Assembly: GCA_032173965.1 (NCBI GenBank)
Contig: CM063288.1
Span: 18,635,501 to 18,699,500 of the forward strand
DNA from: Sitta carolinensis
Lineage: Eukaryota; Chordata; Aves; Passeriformes; Sittidae
Direction of reading: 5' to 3'
DNA length: 64,000 nt
Shown here: piece after piece, positions 49,501 through 63,500 of the stretch
Position numbering within the stretch: position 1 is the first letter of the stretch
Layout of the letters: every line of letters begins with the position of its first letter
Position numbers and translations under genes: made by a program
Notes under the pieces: model-generated
Told to the model about the DNA's origin: nothing
Databases searched by the model: none
The model's input: the letters and a program-made list of their open reading frames with translations, nothing else

Positions 49501-51399
49501 AGGCATAAAGCCAAAGCCACAGTATTCTGAAGTTCTGTTTCACCAAACTGCTTATTTGCAGAAAATAATGCGTTGCTCTGTATGATTCCTCTACTCTTCC
49601 ACAGTATATCTTCCACTGGGTTGAGCTAAATACTGGACTATTATCAGTGACATATTATGTTCTTTGAAAATCCACTAATGAATTAAAATGTGGCTATGAA
49701 ATTATCTAACTATATCAAACAAAAAAATGGAAAAAACAAGCAGCAGTCAAAATTTCCAATTACAAATTTTCCTGTAGCACACCCATTCCAAAGCAATGTA
49801 GAAGCAGTAACTGAAAGGTCTCACTGGGCTGCAGTGTCAGTGGCCTCAGAGGATGCACAGAAAACACTGTTTCAAGACAATGGTTTGAATTAAGGGAATT
49901 AATGTACTGCTTCCACTCTTTCATCTGCCCACCAACAGTGGTCTCCAACTTCTTGCTCACTTGCATATTGGTTTATTTATCTTATATTACTGGAATTGCC
50001 ATCCACAAATACATCTTGTTTACAGGAGGCTGAATTGAACTTCTTGACTTCTTGTTGACTATAAGAAGTTTTAAAGAAAATGTATTTTTAAACCATCTTT
50101 CGTATTGCTTGGTGTTTGGTTTCAATATGAGTGACTAAGCCCACACTCTAGACAGGTCAAACTAAGGATTTAGTGCAAAACATCACTGGGTAGCTTGACA
50201 CTTGCAACAGTTGATTTTTGATTTTACTTTTGAAAACACATTCTTTTGCCATTTCACAATAAAACAAAATGAGGTAAAGTGAATGGAAAAATATATTTTG
50301 CAAAAAAATTTATTTTGTTTAAGCCTTGGGTAAGCAATTCATTTGCACACTAATATCTAAGCAAATTGCTTAATTTTGAATATTAATAGAAATATTAGTA
50401 CAGTAATTCAGTATCATAACTGATTACTTTGTCTTGCAGGAGAGCATCAAATCTCACCTGGATGTGACACGGATTTTGCATGTATATTTCCAGTCACATT
50501 ATCCTGATATGTCCAGAAGAAAAATCTGCATTGCTGTGTATGTCTGTGATGTCTGTTACATCTGAGAGGATGGAATATAAAAGACCAGAAAATGTTGATA
50601 GATGAAAGCTTTTTAATTGCCACTTTATAAGCACATTTAGAGTAGAAATAAATCAAAGAAATATGTATTTAATAATAAGTAAGTTTTTACTACAAAATTA
50701 AGAAAATATTTCTAGTCATAAAACAGGTTTGTAGAAATCTCCATTTCACAGCCACATCAATGTAAGCATTTATCTCATTTCTCAACATGAAAACAGACAT
50801 AGTAACGCACTCAAAGTTGGATATACTTAACATATATGAAATGCATATCTGTAATCTGATTTAAAACCTAAATAAGTGCTAATAAATTAATATTGAAAAT
50901 TAATGTGGGCAGAGATTAGGTACTTTTCAAAATGTATTTATTTAAATCAAGTCTTACCGTAGCCATTCTCACTTACTGTCTTTTTCCCTAAATGTTGACT
51001 GATTTTTGTCTCCATCAGTTTTAATTGTACTTGCACAATTTATACTTGAAATCGAAAGAGAAATTTAATTGTTACTGAAATCAAAGACAAAACTTCCATA
51101 AAGGGAAAGATTTTCAAAGGACATACTACGAAGAAACAAAATTATTGCTTCAAAGAAAGTCTCTATTTTCTAAATTAAACACTTTGTTACTTGTCTACCT
51201 GCTGTAGTTATTGTGCCCACTGTGTTGTTTTGTAAAATCAACCAAGTCTACTAAGCCCACTAAAAATTCTTGGAATCACCTGGACTGTGTGCTCACAGTC
51301 TCCATAAGAGGGCACCCTCACCTAACAGCAGAATGAATTTTAAAGTCCGTCTAGAAGCTTTAGGAGGGAAGAAGACTCTCTGAAGAGTATAGAAAGAGA
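46561..51399. other. Non-coding region right of the CpG island
   Basis: AT-rich sequence. An 89-codon minus-strand open frame at 47064-47333 matches nothing I know. No sodium channel exon was seen on either strand. Confidence 0.55.
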
Positions 51400-51569
51400 A
51401 AGTTACTCAACGCCCCATCCCTGGTGGTGTTCAAGGCCAAGTTGGATGAGGCTCTGACCTGGCTTAGTGGGAGATGTCCCTGCCTATGGCAGGGGGATTG
51501 GAACTATATGATCTTAAAGGTCCCTTCCAATACAAACCACTCTACAATTCTAGGACTATGATTCTATGG
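51400..51569 (+). mobile_element. CR1 LINE 3' end
   Basis: CCCATCCCTGGTGGTGTTCA, AGGCCAAGTTGGATGAGGCT, TCCCTGCCTATGGCAGGGGG and TTCTAGGACTATGATTCTATGG follow the CR1 3' end with its ATTCTATG tail. Confidence 0.92.
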
Positions 51570-51672
51570 AAAGTATTTACCAGCATTTTCTATACATTAA
51601 CACTGAAGTTAAGACAAGATGTACCATTCCTTTGTAGCAAACCAGTAAACACATCCCCAAATCCACTGTGGA

Positions 51673-52390
51673 TCACAGAATGGGTAAGGCTGGGAGGGAC
51701 CACTGAAGGTCATCCAGTCCTGAGGTCAGTCTGTCTGCTCAAGCAGGGTGCTCTCTGTCTGGTGTCCAGACAGCTTTTGAGTATCTCTAGAGGAGTCTCC
51801 ACAATCTCTCTGGGCAACCTGTTCCAGTGCACAGTCACCCTCCCAAGTGAAGTTCTTCCTCATGTTCGGGTGGAACTTCCCGTGCCTGAGCTTCTGCCCA
51901 TTGTCTCCTGTCCTATTGATGGAAGGGCCAAGCAGGGCTGGATCCATCCTGAGAGCCTTCAGACATTTACAGACACTGATGAGGTTCCCCTCAGTCTGTG
52001 CAGGCTGAACAGGCTCAGCTCCCTCAGCCCTTCCCTGTGAGTGAGGTGCCCCAGACCCCTGCTCACCTTTGAGCCCCCTTTGCCGGACCCGCTCCAGAAC
52101 CTCTGGTCCTGGGGAGCCCAGAGCTGGACACAGCCCTGCAGCTGTGCCTCACCAGGGCTGAGCAGAGGGGCAGGATCTCCTCTTGAACTGCTGGCAGTGC
52201 TCTTCCTAAAGCACCCCGGGACACCCTTGACCTCTCGGCCACAAGGACCCTGCTGGCTCGGGGACAGCTTGTGTCCTTCTCCACAAAGCTGCTTTCCTGC
52301 AGGTCATCCCCCAGCCCATGCTGGTGGAATAGAGTTATTCCTCCCCAGGGCCCTGCATTTGCTTTTGTTGAATTTCAAAAGCTTCCACTA
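51673..52390 (-). mobile_element. CR1 LINE, 0.72 kb, reverse orientation
   Basis: From its tail: TCACAGAATGGGTAAGGCTG, GTCATCCAGTCCTGAGG, CTCCACAATCTCTCTGGGCA, AACCTGTTCCAGTGC, GTTCTTCCTCATGTTCGGG, GAGGTTCCCCTCAGTCTGTG and ATTCCTCCCCAGGGCCCTGC. This is CR1 order read in reverse. It lies tail-to-tail with the copy ending at 51569. Confidence 0.92.
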
Positions 52391-55300
52391 TTTTTTTCTG
52401 ATTTTGCCAATCTGTAGATAGAGACCAACATAGATACTGCATTCACTCTGTTTCCTTCAAATGAAGTCTAATCTGTAGCTATTGCCTTGTCTATTTCCCT
52501 GTGCATTTAGAATCTGATTTTATTTACAGATGTAGTTGTACTGAGGAGTACATGATTACTCCTGATTTATGTACAGTAGTTAGCTTCTCTTTTGAGAGGA
52601 GACTTCTGCCATTCCTGTGAAACACCAAGGGGAGCCTCTCTTATTCATTCCCTGATTCCCTTCTGTTGAATAGCAGTAGTTCAAATAAAACCATCACTGA
52701 TTTAAGAAGAAAATTTAAAAATTGCCAGTCATTTCCATGCCTTAAGTCACAGACATAATTAACAGAAGAGAAGACTATAAACATACTATATGAATAAAAC
52801 AGTAAATGTATTGAATTTTTTTTACATAAGAATGAAGTTCGATGACTTGATCTTGAACTTAATTTTAATCATAACTTGAACGTAAATCATCTTGAACTTT
52901 TAATCATCTTGAACTTAATTTTTCATCATAACTTTAAGTGTCAGAGATTGTTTTGTATTGTTTCCAGAAGATGCGGTTTGTCTCTTATGAATTTTAGAAC
53001 AGAATTAACAATTTTTAATGGAAAATTATTTTCACCCAAGCTAATATCCTGTTAAGGATTATTAATTCCAATAGCTGCCATTTGCTGCCAGAAAATGTGC
53101 CAAATGAAAGGAAATTCATGTCCTGATGTATTAAGCTAACAGTTAACAGGTAACAGTTTCTTTAGATGCTTGTTTTACCTTTTTTTACTTTTTTTTTAGC
53201 AGAGACTGTTAACTACTTTTCTCTGTCTCAATATTTAGTTAGCCTGTATATTTTGTTTCCACCAATATCCTTGTTACACCTTTGTTAAAAAGTATGACTA
53301 TTAATACCTGGTGGACAACCACATGTGTAATACAGTATTTACATTAAAAGGACAAAAATACTAATAGTCTAAGAAACAACTTACTACAAATATGAAACAA
53401 ATGATTTGTTACATGGCATGGGATTTTTTCCTTTTTCCTCAAGAAGAACATGCAAAAGCCTTAGGTCACCCATGAGGCCAAAAACAGCAATTGATAATGT
53501 ACTTCATATACTTCCTGTACTTTTATGAAGTACATTTAGTTCATGTACTTCCACAGAGCTCTTATTTGTCTTGCAAGGCATTGGACCCATTTTCGTGAAG
53601 ATGGAAAACTCCAGTTTACAGGAAAGCAGCCTTTCCTTATCTCCAGGATAAGAGGGGACCTTGGGCAGACAGATAGTTTGGTCTCAATGCTTACTCATTC
53701 AAACCTGAGATCAAAGACACAAATGGTGACGATGCTCTGTGTGCCCACTGGGAGCTGACCTGCACTGAAAAGGCAGTGCCACTGCATCTCAGTGCAGCAG
53801 CAGGGCACAGCAATGATCCCATCTGTCTTCAATGTTACCTCGAGTGCCTCCACATGTGCGTTACAGATGACAGGAGTACAACAACAGGGCCATAAAGAGA
53901 TTGCCAGTAATCATAAAAAGCCAAATTTGACCTACTTACCCAGAGATGAGTAGCATCTTATTTTCAAGCAGCAGAGGTGGATTACACACCTTATCTATAT
54001 AAACGTGAAAGATAAAAATAACAGGAATTTGGCAAGTGAGCTGAAAGGACTGCTAAAAAATTTGAATTTGGAGGAAGGTGAGAGAATGAAGACAGGGAAC
54101 AGCCCCTGTCTTGGTTTATGCCTTTCTTTTCTCCACACTGAACATTCAAAATTCTCATTTAGTTTCACTCAATTCAGGCAGTAGGACAGGAAGCCATATG
54201 GCAGGGGATTGGCTAAATGGTGCCTGTGAGGCTTTACTAATAGCATCTACCAAATGTGAACTTCATCTTCTTTTAAGTGCCTGTCAGGTATACCTTATTC
54301 CATATTGACATGACTGTTTATTCTTATCACACCAATAGATAACTCACATTGATGCCACAACCATTCTGGTTCCAACAAGGTTAAAATACAACTGAGATAT
54401 TTTTGTTTGTTTGTTGCACTAATTATTCCAGCCCACCCAATATTATCAGGCCAGAGTACTGACCTTCATATAACAGACCTCAACTTTCATCTGTACATCA
54501 CCTCACCTTGCTTTTAGCAGTTCTCAGCAACTGGAAAGCCTGACAAGAGCACTCATTTACTATTAAACTGGTCTCACACTTTCAGAGAGAAGCATACAAA
54601 TAGATGGAAAGCAGACTCACAGGTCATGAGACAAAGAGGGTTCCCACATCAAAGAAAACAGGAGCAACCTAGTCTGTTTTATAAATGGATTACACTTTCA
54701 AAGGCTTGCATGTCGCAGTGTTGTGAGCTGTTTTGAGTTTTCCACTAGTAAGTGCAAGATTAAAGTCTTGGGGAAACTTAATGAGACACTATTTCTTAGC
54801 AGTCCCTCTCCAACAGGAATTTCCTTTCTAGCAAGGGCTTTCTAGGCTAGCTTTTATTTCAGAGGCTGAAATCAAATAGTAAAATAAATGGAGCATTTGT
54901 GTTATGAGGACAGTTAGATCCTCAAAGGGGATTGCTCTTGCTGGAGAGCTTGAGCATCCGGATTAATATCAAAGGATTATGATTGCTGAAATAAAGTTAG
55001 TTGAAAACAGATCCTTTTTCTATTTTTTTTCTTTCTTTTCTTGTGCAGAAAGATGCATTCAAGCATTCTGGACAGAGCAGCACTTTTATCTGTTTTGTGG
55101 ACTTCTGTCACACACAAATCAGAGAGTTCCTGGTACTAGAAGATAAATTCCTCTGATCAGTGAAACTGCATTATTTTCACAGATAAAATTATGCCCGTTT
55201 ATAAGAACATTAAACAGTATCATTTACTCATCATGCTTTCAATACAGCAGGAGTAGTTGATTGCATCACGAAAGAAAGAACAAGTCGCAGTACTTAGGCA

Positions 55301-55683
55301 GAAGGAAAACTCTGTGGAGCAAGTTTGAGGGGACAAACCAGAAGGAAGACAGGAAGAAAAATTAAAGAATAATACACAATTTTTTTGGTAGGAAACAGAA
55401 GATAATGAGGAGAAAAAAAATATCCATGTAATTGGGAGCCTTTTAGAGAACACAGTTCAAGATTACTTCAAAATAGATCTGGTCAGACTTTTCAAGTTTC
55501 ATTCTGCTGGGAAGGTTTTCACTCTGAATCAAAAAGAAAACCCAGAAATTGTGAAGCTCTCCATGGGTATGAAATTTAGTCTGTCTCATTTCAATTAATT
55601 TCAGTTAATAATATTTGTAACTCCTTCTACTGATTTAATTCCTATCACTGACGAAAATCTCCTAGCAGATTTTCTGGTCCTAG

Positions 55684-55728
<45 letters not shown>

Positions 55729-57812
55729 AAAAAAACACTACTGATCTCTTAGTAGGGCTGTGATCCCTAAACTGCAGATCACTGCATTGACAACCAGAAC
55801 CACATCATGAGCAAGACTGCTTAGACAGCTACTGTGAAGAAGGCAACCTAGAAATGGAGAACAGATAAAGATAAGGCTAAGGATGCAAGAATCTTCACTG
55901 AGATCATGGCAGCAGGAATCCTTCAAGCACTAGAAGGTCTCATTCATACTTCTATGCTGGATATGTTCTTGAGTTTTTACAGTAACTTTAAGTCGTGCCA
56001 CATGCAGAATCTACTGAGCAGAAAAATGCAAATTTACCCATGGATTTACCAAGTAAGACCTGGAACAAAGGAAAAGCATGCAATCTCCACAGAAAATAGT
56101 ACAACTCTCAGTGGCTTTGATAAATATAATATCATCATTTTTGTTACAATGGCCTCAGAAGATAGGATTAAGCAGTATCAGATGAGCCATATTATTTAGA
56201 ATCACATTTCGATTATGTGATTTACCCTCCCAGCTCTTCAGACTGTATAACATCCACTGCCTGTTTAACCAAAATAGACTATCTGATGATGGATACTTTT
56301 ATACTGAGTGAAATTGGCTGTGCAGCTGTTTAAACACTGAAGGCATTCAAGCAACTGCTTAAGCTACTATTGCTAGAGATACTGCATTCTGAATCAAGCT
56401 CTAACTAGGAAAGAAACACCTTTCACATGATTCTCATGAAAAAATACACTGAGGCAGAGCTACTGGGTGAGTACCAGTAAAAATATGGTTTGTAAAAAAT
56501 TACTTAAAATTACACCACTTAAGTCTGTCTTGAATAATATTTCCCCAGGGTTCTCTGTTGTGAATTTTTCATAATGCCTATATTGAAAACATAAGGAACA
56601 TGATCTACTTGGAAAGAAAAAATAGTATATTAAACAACAACAACAAACCTATTTTAATATTTAATCCTATATTTAATAAATTACCTTCTTCTAAACCAGT
56701 AATAATCAAGGTGTTTGACAACGTGGTTGTATTATTTGCAGGAAGCAAACTATTTTGAAATAAAACCAGTCTTCACTGGAAAGCATTCATGTTAATTGAT
56801 AATTCTCATTTGAAAAAATCAAAATTAAAAACTCTGTTTAATTGTCTAACTAAAACCAGCCTGTGTATTAAGTTTAGCAATAATATTAAGAGCATATGAC
56901 CCTATAAAACCTCCAAACAAATGTTGATTTTATTACCTTCATATTCCTCACAGGAACATTATGATACAGAATTCATTCCCCTACACTTTGATGTCAGCGA
57001 TGACCCTTCATTAATCCCTTCATTTTACAATTGTTTTTGCACATGGGTAATCTGTCCAATGCTGTTTATCTGGGGAAATGATAGTTTAAATAATAATTAA
57101 ACAGCATTTTATAAAAGATATATTCTCTTGATTTGTTTTACTGTCATGAAATGCCTGACTACATGGAAATATACGCACAGTTTGCCAAGTTGCCTTCCTA
57201 TTTTAGAAAGCAGAACTATTATTCTTTATGATTATTGCAATAACAAATAACTTTGGTTTTAATCTGGATAGGCTATCTAGGGCTTAGATGAAGAAAATCA
57301 ATGTCTGAAGCAGATCTGTAAATGTTTATTATTTGTATAACACAATTTTTTTTAGATTAAATAGTTTGGAGTATAAATAAAAATCTCAGACACAGCAACT
57401 ACATAAAAACTAGTATTCTTGCCTGAAAAATACATATTCTCATTTCTTATTTTTTGAAGATATGAATTCAATAAAATACAGTACAATTTTAAGTAATAAA
57501 TATTAAAGATAATATTGAAATTTCAAGGTTGAAATTGATAACCTTCAAAATTTGTCAAATTATCTATTTTTCTAATTTGAAATTATCAAACTGTTTCTTA
57601 CTGTTACATGGTCCAACAGATGTGATGTATCTATACAAAGTATTTTGTATAGTATTTTGTATTCACTGTGTACTTCGCCATGTATTGTAACTTCAAATGG
57701 ACAAAATGGCACCTAAGCAAGATTCAAATGTTAACATCTGCAAAAAAAATTGAATAAATTTATAAAACTTGCAGAGCCCATCTCACTATACCATGAGAAA
57801 ATGATACATTAA
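52391..57812. other. Non-coding region with minor repeats
   Basis: AT-rich. It holds an imperfect tandem repeat of a CTTGAACTTAATTTTAATCAT-like unit at 52849-52935 and an A41 run at 55686-55726. No gene was recognised. Confidence 0.55.
55686..55726. repeat. Poly(A)41
   Basis: Forty-one consecutive A; no retroposed gene is recognisable beside it. Confidence 0.95.
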
Positions 57813-58448
57813 TGTTGTGCCATGTCTGGCTTTTGGTTGGGATAGACTTAATTTTTTCTTAGTAGTAGGTTCCGTGCTATGTTTTGGATTTACTGTGGGA
57901 ATCATGTTGACAACACACTGTTGTTTTGGTTGTTGCTAAGTGGTGCTTACCCACAGTCAAGGACTTTTCAGTTTCCCATGCTCTGTCGGTGAGAAGCTGC
58001 CCAAGGAGCTGGGGGGAGCAGGGCCAGGACAGCTGACCTGGACAGGCCAAAGGGATATTCCAGAGCCTGGGAGGGCACGCTCAGTACAGAAACTGGGGGA
58101 GTCGGCCGGGAGGGGCCGGTCACTGCTCGGGGCTGGGCTGGGCAGCCAGCAGCGCGTGGGGAGCAACTCTGCCCTGTTTCTTTTGGGTTTTATTCCTCTC
58201 TCTCACTCTCATTTTCATTACAATTATTATTTATAATTATCAATTAATATCAAGTTATATTATTGTTGTTCTGATTGCTATTATAATTAATGTTATTATA
58301 ATTTTTCCCATTATTAAACTGTTCTCGTGTAACCCATGAGTTTTGCTTTTTTTTTCCAATTCTCCTCCCCACAAGGGGAACAGGCACAGAAGGGAGTGAG
58401 AGGGCATTTGCGTGGTATTTAGTTTCCAGCTGGGTTTAAACTACAACA
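57813..58448 (+). mobile_element. Solo LTR of an avian endogenous retrovirus
   Basis: 636 bp bounded by TGTTGT and ACAACA, the short inverted termini expected of an LTR. The body carries GTCTGGCTTTTGGTTGGGAT, GACAGCTGACCTGGACAGGC and CAAAGGGATATTCCAGAG, with ATTAAACTG near the 3' side and AACCCATGAGTTTTGC after it. These match a family common in bird genomes. ATTAAA (58313-58318) is the probable poly(A) signal. There is no internal retroviral region, so it is a recombined solo copy. I see no clean target-site duplication (ATTAA against AGCAA). Confidence 0.85.
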
Positions 58449-58605
58449 AGCAATTTCTTTCTTCCTTTACAATCTTTGTCACACTATTAATGTGTAATAG
58501 TGTTTAATGTAAAGAATTGGTAGGTTGCTAGTCAGTCCTAATTCAGTCTCAAGACTTTTACAATAAATGAGTTAATAACAAGTGCATCACCGGCTTTGGC
58601 TTAAA

Positions 58606-58678
58606 TTAACATTTCATAGTTGTTAACATTTCATAGTATGTTGAATTTAAATTAACATTTCATAGTATGTTGAATTTG
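58606..58678. repeat. Short tandem repeat, about three copies
   Basis: TTAACATTTCATAGT occurs three times, two of the copies continuing into ATGTTGAATTT. Confidence 0.85.
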
Positions 58679-60519
58679 GTGGTACATTGACACAATAATA
58701 GTTGTGAGAATGAGAGATATCACAGATAACTAATTCAGTTCTTCTTGCATTCTATAAAAATTATAAGAATGACATTGTTTTGGAGAGAAAAAATTACCTG
58801 TTTAGAGATGTCAATCCTTTCAGTCTTGCAATTTGCTTTCCCACAAAGAGCCAAAGCAGACCAAAAACCTGCTTTAAAATGAGATAAAATAATAAATCAG
58901 AAGTCTAAACAGCTTTTCACACAAAAAAAAATAGCTGCGATTTGGTGCATAACATTAATGGTGCACTGTTAGCTCCCAGCTGCAGAACAGACAGATGGCA
59001 GCATATGGCCATACATTTGTGAAATGGAGTAGAATTTCAACACTGACCTTCTGAACCAGGGCTCACAAAAATTCTACACAAGATTTGGCTGTCTCACCAA
59101 AGCTTCATAGGCTACTAACAGGGTAAAAAAGTATTAACCAAAAAAAAGTGTTTACTGTCTTTACTGTTACCTTTTGAGGAAAAAAATACATGTAACCAGA
59201 AAAGAGATTGCAAGAATAAATGCTAAACTGACATAAACCAAAAATGCTGTTTCTAATACCCCAGCAACTAAGCACACAGATACATTTGTTGTTACATTTT
59301 TTAGTAGCATATCTCTCTGCATATGGTCTTATGAAAAACAGTCACAAATATAGACCAGCATATGGTTTTAGTTTGAATTGATACTGAAAGAGTTATTTTA
59401 AAGGGCTACATTAAGGCTTATTTTAAGACTTTCGAGTGTTGCAAAACACACACAGCTTTCCATTAGCTTCAGCACATCACATATCCAAATTAGAAATTAC
59501 ATTCATGCTGGTGACTTTCCAAACAAGGACATGTTAAGCATGTTTAAGAACATCATGCAAGACTGTCAGTCTTCAGTAAAATTCTGGCAAGAACTTATCA
59601 CAAAAACTATTGATAACTGCTATGTGAGCAGAAATAATACTTAATGAACAAAAAACCCACCTTTCATTCAAAACCCATATTGTTTAGAAATTACTTGAAT
59701 ACACGAGCTTCACAGGTAAAACAGATGAAGAGTAAAAAATTAAAATGTCAAAATTTAGATCACAGCCCCCATAAACCAAGGAAATATATCACTTCACAAA
59801 TCACCACTTAACTGAAAGATTGCTCCCTTCTGACCTGCATAAGAAGTTTATGGTGATATAATCAAACAGGAAGGATCTCTGCAGCAAGGGTTTCCCAGAA
59901 GAAGCTGTAAGGTAAAGGAAGAGAAAGGAGGGGAAAGAAATTCTCAAGCTTGCATTTCTTAAGCGTTGGATGCACAGCTTCTTGCTAGCAAGTCAACAGA
60001 AAAGATCCCTGTTGTCACCAGAATATGAAATTGTGAAAGGTCTTCAAGAACACCAAGAACAAAGAAGAAGGTCCAGAAGTGAATCACTATATGTAAAGAT
60101 GAAAATATGGGAATATAGTGCTAGCACCATTGTTTTAAGGCTTATTTCTTAAGGATATCAAGAAAAATTATTCACTACTGTTTTTGCTTCCCTGCTCTTC
60201 TCAGAAAGATTTTTTTAGATACAAAGTCTCATCTTAGCCAGATTTGATAAAAGTACATCTGTCAGCTATTAAGAATCTAAAAGTTCCAGGCAACTACATG
60301 GTCTAGATGTTATTAATGGCCTCAGAGATGGAAAGACCAGAGCCTGAGTGCAGGAGTCATTAGTCACCAGAGCATCCAGATGGGACAGAACTGTTGGAAA
60401 CACTTGAAGTTTGTATTTCCTTCAAAGGGAAAAACAATATAGAAAACCATAACATGTAAAGTTCTGTTATTTCCAGTATTAAAACCCACAGGAAATTCCC
60501 TTGTGATGCTATACAGCTT

Positions 60520-60554
<35 letters not shown>

Positions 60555-60574
60555 CGCGAGAGAGAGAGAGAGAG
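60520..60574. repeat. Compound (AT)n-(AG)n microsatellite
   Basis: About 8 AT units pass directly into about 19 AG-type units interrupted by a GCGC. Confidence 0.97.
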
Positions 60575-63500
60575 CATGGTTTACATGACAATAGGTATCT
60601 AAGTATTCACATAAAATAGGCATGATAATTTTTCAGATAATTCAGATTAGTACACAAATAGTGCAAGATGGAACAGCCTGAGATCCCTCTTCTGAAAGGA
60701 AACTTTACAAAAAGAAAGACAACTAGAAGTGCTATTTTCAGTTCCATTTTCCATCAGTTCTGGTTTCAGCTGAATGACCTGGATGTTACTTAAGGCACTT
60801 AAGTCATCACTGTAAATACATTCTGGTTTATTGGCCATGGAAGAAAAGAGAAGAAAGACCATATGACCTGTTGCTACAGCTATATAGCAACTAAAAGGAA
60901 GAAAATTGGATTTCAAATCCACAGACTACCATGGTTTACAGCTACTGGGCTATTAAGGAAATTGTCTTTGGGAATAAACCCATTTCACGTTTTTTTTTGA
61001 ATGTCAGGATTAAATTACTTTTATTGCTTCAGGAATCTTCATTCTTAGACATTGTACAACTGTTTCATGCTTGCATAAGTTTGGAATGGGTCCTGAACTA
61101 ATTAATTGTCATGGAATCTTTTAACCTATCAAGCTGAATTTAATGCTAACTAAAGACTGTCAATCTGCTCGCCAGAATAGAGGCAAAACACAGGTAGCAA
61201 TGTCAGCAGTTGGATTTCTGTATCTCATTTATTTATGGCCTGGTTATATCTTATAGTTCATTTTTTTTATCTTATCTTCTGACTTGTGCTATTAAAGTTG
61301 TTCTCCTAGAGTCAAAATTTTCTAAGGTAACTGCTGTTGCCTTCTGCTTCCCTCTGACACGTAGCACAGCTAGTTTGCTTTTCAAAGCTTTATCATAGCA
61401 TGGAGCTCTGAAAGCTCCTCACGAATGGCAGGGTAGTGTTTTTCAGGCTGCCCTCTCCTACTGACAGAAGCATGCTTGGAAGAAATCAATCTTTGTGGCT
61501 ACCCCAGTTTCCAGATTGGATATGGGTGGCCAGTTCTATTCAAATAAACCTCTCAAATCACTGTGACTTCTCTCTCCTCATCTTTGACATAGAGAGGAAT
61601 TCTGAACGGCAGGATGGGCAATTCAGATACACAGTGACATGGGTTTAGATGGCAGTAAGAAAGTAGCTGCTGCACTTTTTCCAGTATAACCTTAAAGAGA
61701 TAATACAGAGCCATTTACCGCATACCAGCACATTATCCAAAACTGTTACACTGGTAGAATATTAATGTCTTCTATGTCTATTTCTGTGTTAGAAGTATTT
61801 GCATCTTTCTGAATTCTTGCCTTTTACTATTGGCACTACCTTAGGGAGACAAGGCAGGCAAGGTAGAGTGGTAGGGAAGCCACCTGTATGTCCAGAATTG
61901 CAGAGGAGATGGCATGGCCATACACAGAGGCAAAATAATGTGACAGAAGAGAAAGAAATCTAAAGCTAGTAGAGCATTAGTCAAATGAGTCATCAAAATT
62001 ATTCACAATCTGTCCTATTTCAATCAGTGTATCCGTGTAAATGAAGGGCAGAAAGATGCTCAGATTTTTTACAACAAAGCTTACAGACTCACTTCCCACA
62101 TACCCTTTCTTCAGGCTAGTTGCACCAACATAGTGCATAAGGTGACATTGGATAAAGCTTGAATTCTTTAGCATACATCTGATAAAGTGTACAATGTAAG
62201 AAAACATTTCGACATTACTCAGCTGGCTGTTACATTATTTCTGCCAATTAGATAAATGAATGCACTGGGTTACATTTGTAGACTTATTTATATAGCTAGA
62301 TTTAGAATCCCCCTCTCTTAATCCTCCATTAAAGTAATCTCCTTTTATGTGGTTATTTTAATTGTGTATCTTGCTGATGCCTATTTTTTGTTTAACATAG
62401 CAATCAAAAAACCCATCAAGTAAGCAACAGCACAGAAAGAGTATTTCACAAGAGATGATTTTGAAACATTCTACTGAAAAACTACAAATGGTCTAACTAT
62501 CATGTAATTCCTGCACGAAGATTGAAGCAGCCTCTATATGCTCTGTTATGCGGATTACCATAATTCTAGAAGGGCAATACCATGGTTCAGAATGATAACA
62601 GTGCAATATCTTTTCTTAACTTCTATGGTCAACCATAAAAAATGTTCAAATAAAGTATTTTTTAAGTAATTGTGCTAACGTGTCAGAGTAGGAGGTAACA
62701 TTACCTAAGAACTGCATCAAATCCATGAAGCTGGGTGCGCACCTAAGCCAGAAGACTTTGAAATCTCAGAGGCGTTTTTGTTGAGTTTGATGGATGAGCA
62801 TGGCTGCAGTGGCAGGATACATCAGCTGCCTGAGCAGCATTCCAAAGAGGGAGTTTAACTGGAGCAGAAACACATCTTGGAAGCACTGTGTCACCTGCAC
62901 CACAATTAAAATGGTGCTTTCTGCCTGATTTTTTTTCCCTGTGGATGTTTTTTAAGAGGAATAACATTTCTGGAGAGAAGCAACATTACATATACAGAAA
63001 ATAACTTTTGTCACACGGGTGGTTTTGAGTATTTGAATGTATCTTATTTGCTTCTTACTCTTCCTGTCTGATGACATTTCATTATCTGCCTGGCCGTAGT
63101 GAAACACTGCTGCCACGTTTTGAAATCATCTTCATTGCAGGCATCTTCCTCTATTGGTTCATGGCTAAAGCATTTTATACTTGAATAATAGTATGAGTCC
63201 TGCATATATACTCATGAATGAAAGCACAATGGCATATCTCTATCACTATTTTCTTTTTTTTTTTTGGTAGCAGAAATGATAATTGGTAAACTAACAACAA
63301 AAACAATTACAACACTTATTACTGCCGGAAGGAAGTGGGGCAGAATGAAGATTTCTTTCCTTCCACAGGTGTTGGAAAGTTTTTATAATATTCTTTTAAA
63401 ATCACAGAATCACTGAGCAAGTTTCATTCTTCTGGCTGTGTCAGCTTTTTCAGTCTTTCAGACTGAAAGCTATTTTTACAACAGTGTGTAACTGAAGAAG

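Noticed and set aside
51474..52421. Open frames of 126 and 188 codons
   Set aside because: They span two CR1 copies of opposite orientation, not a gene.
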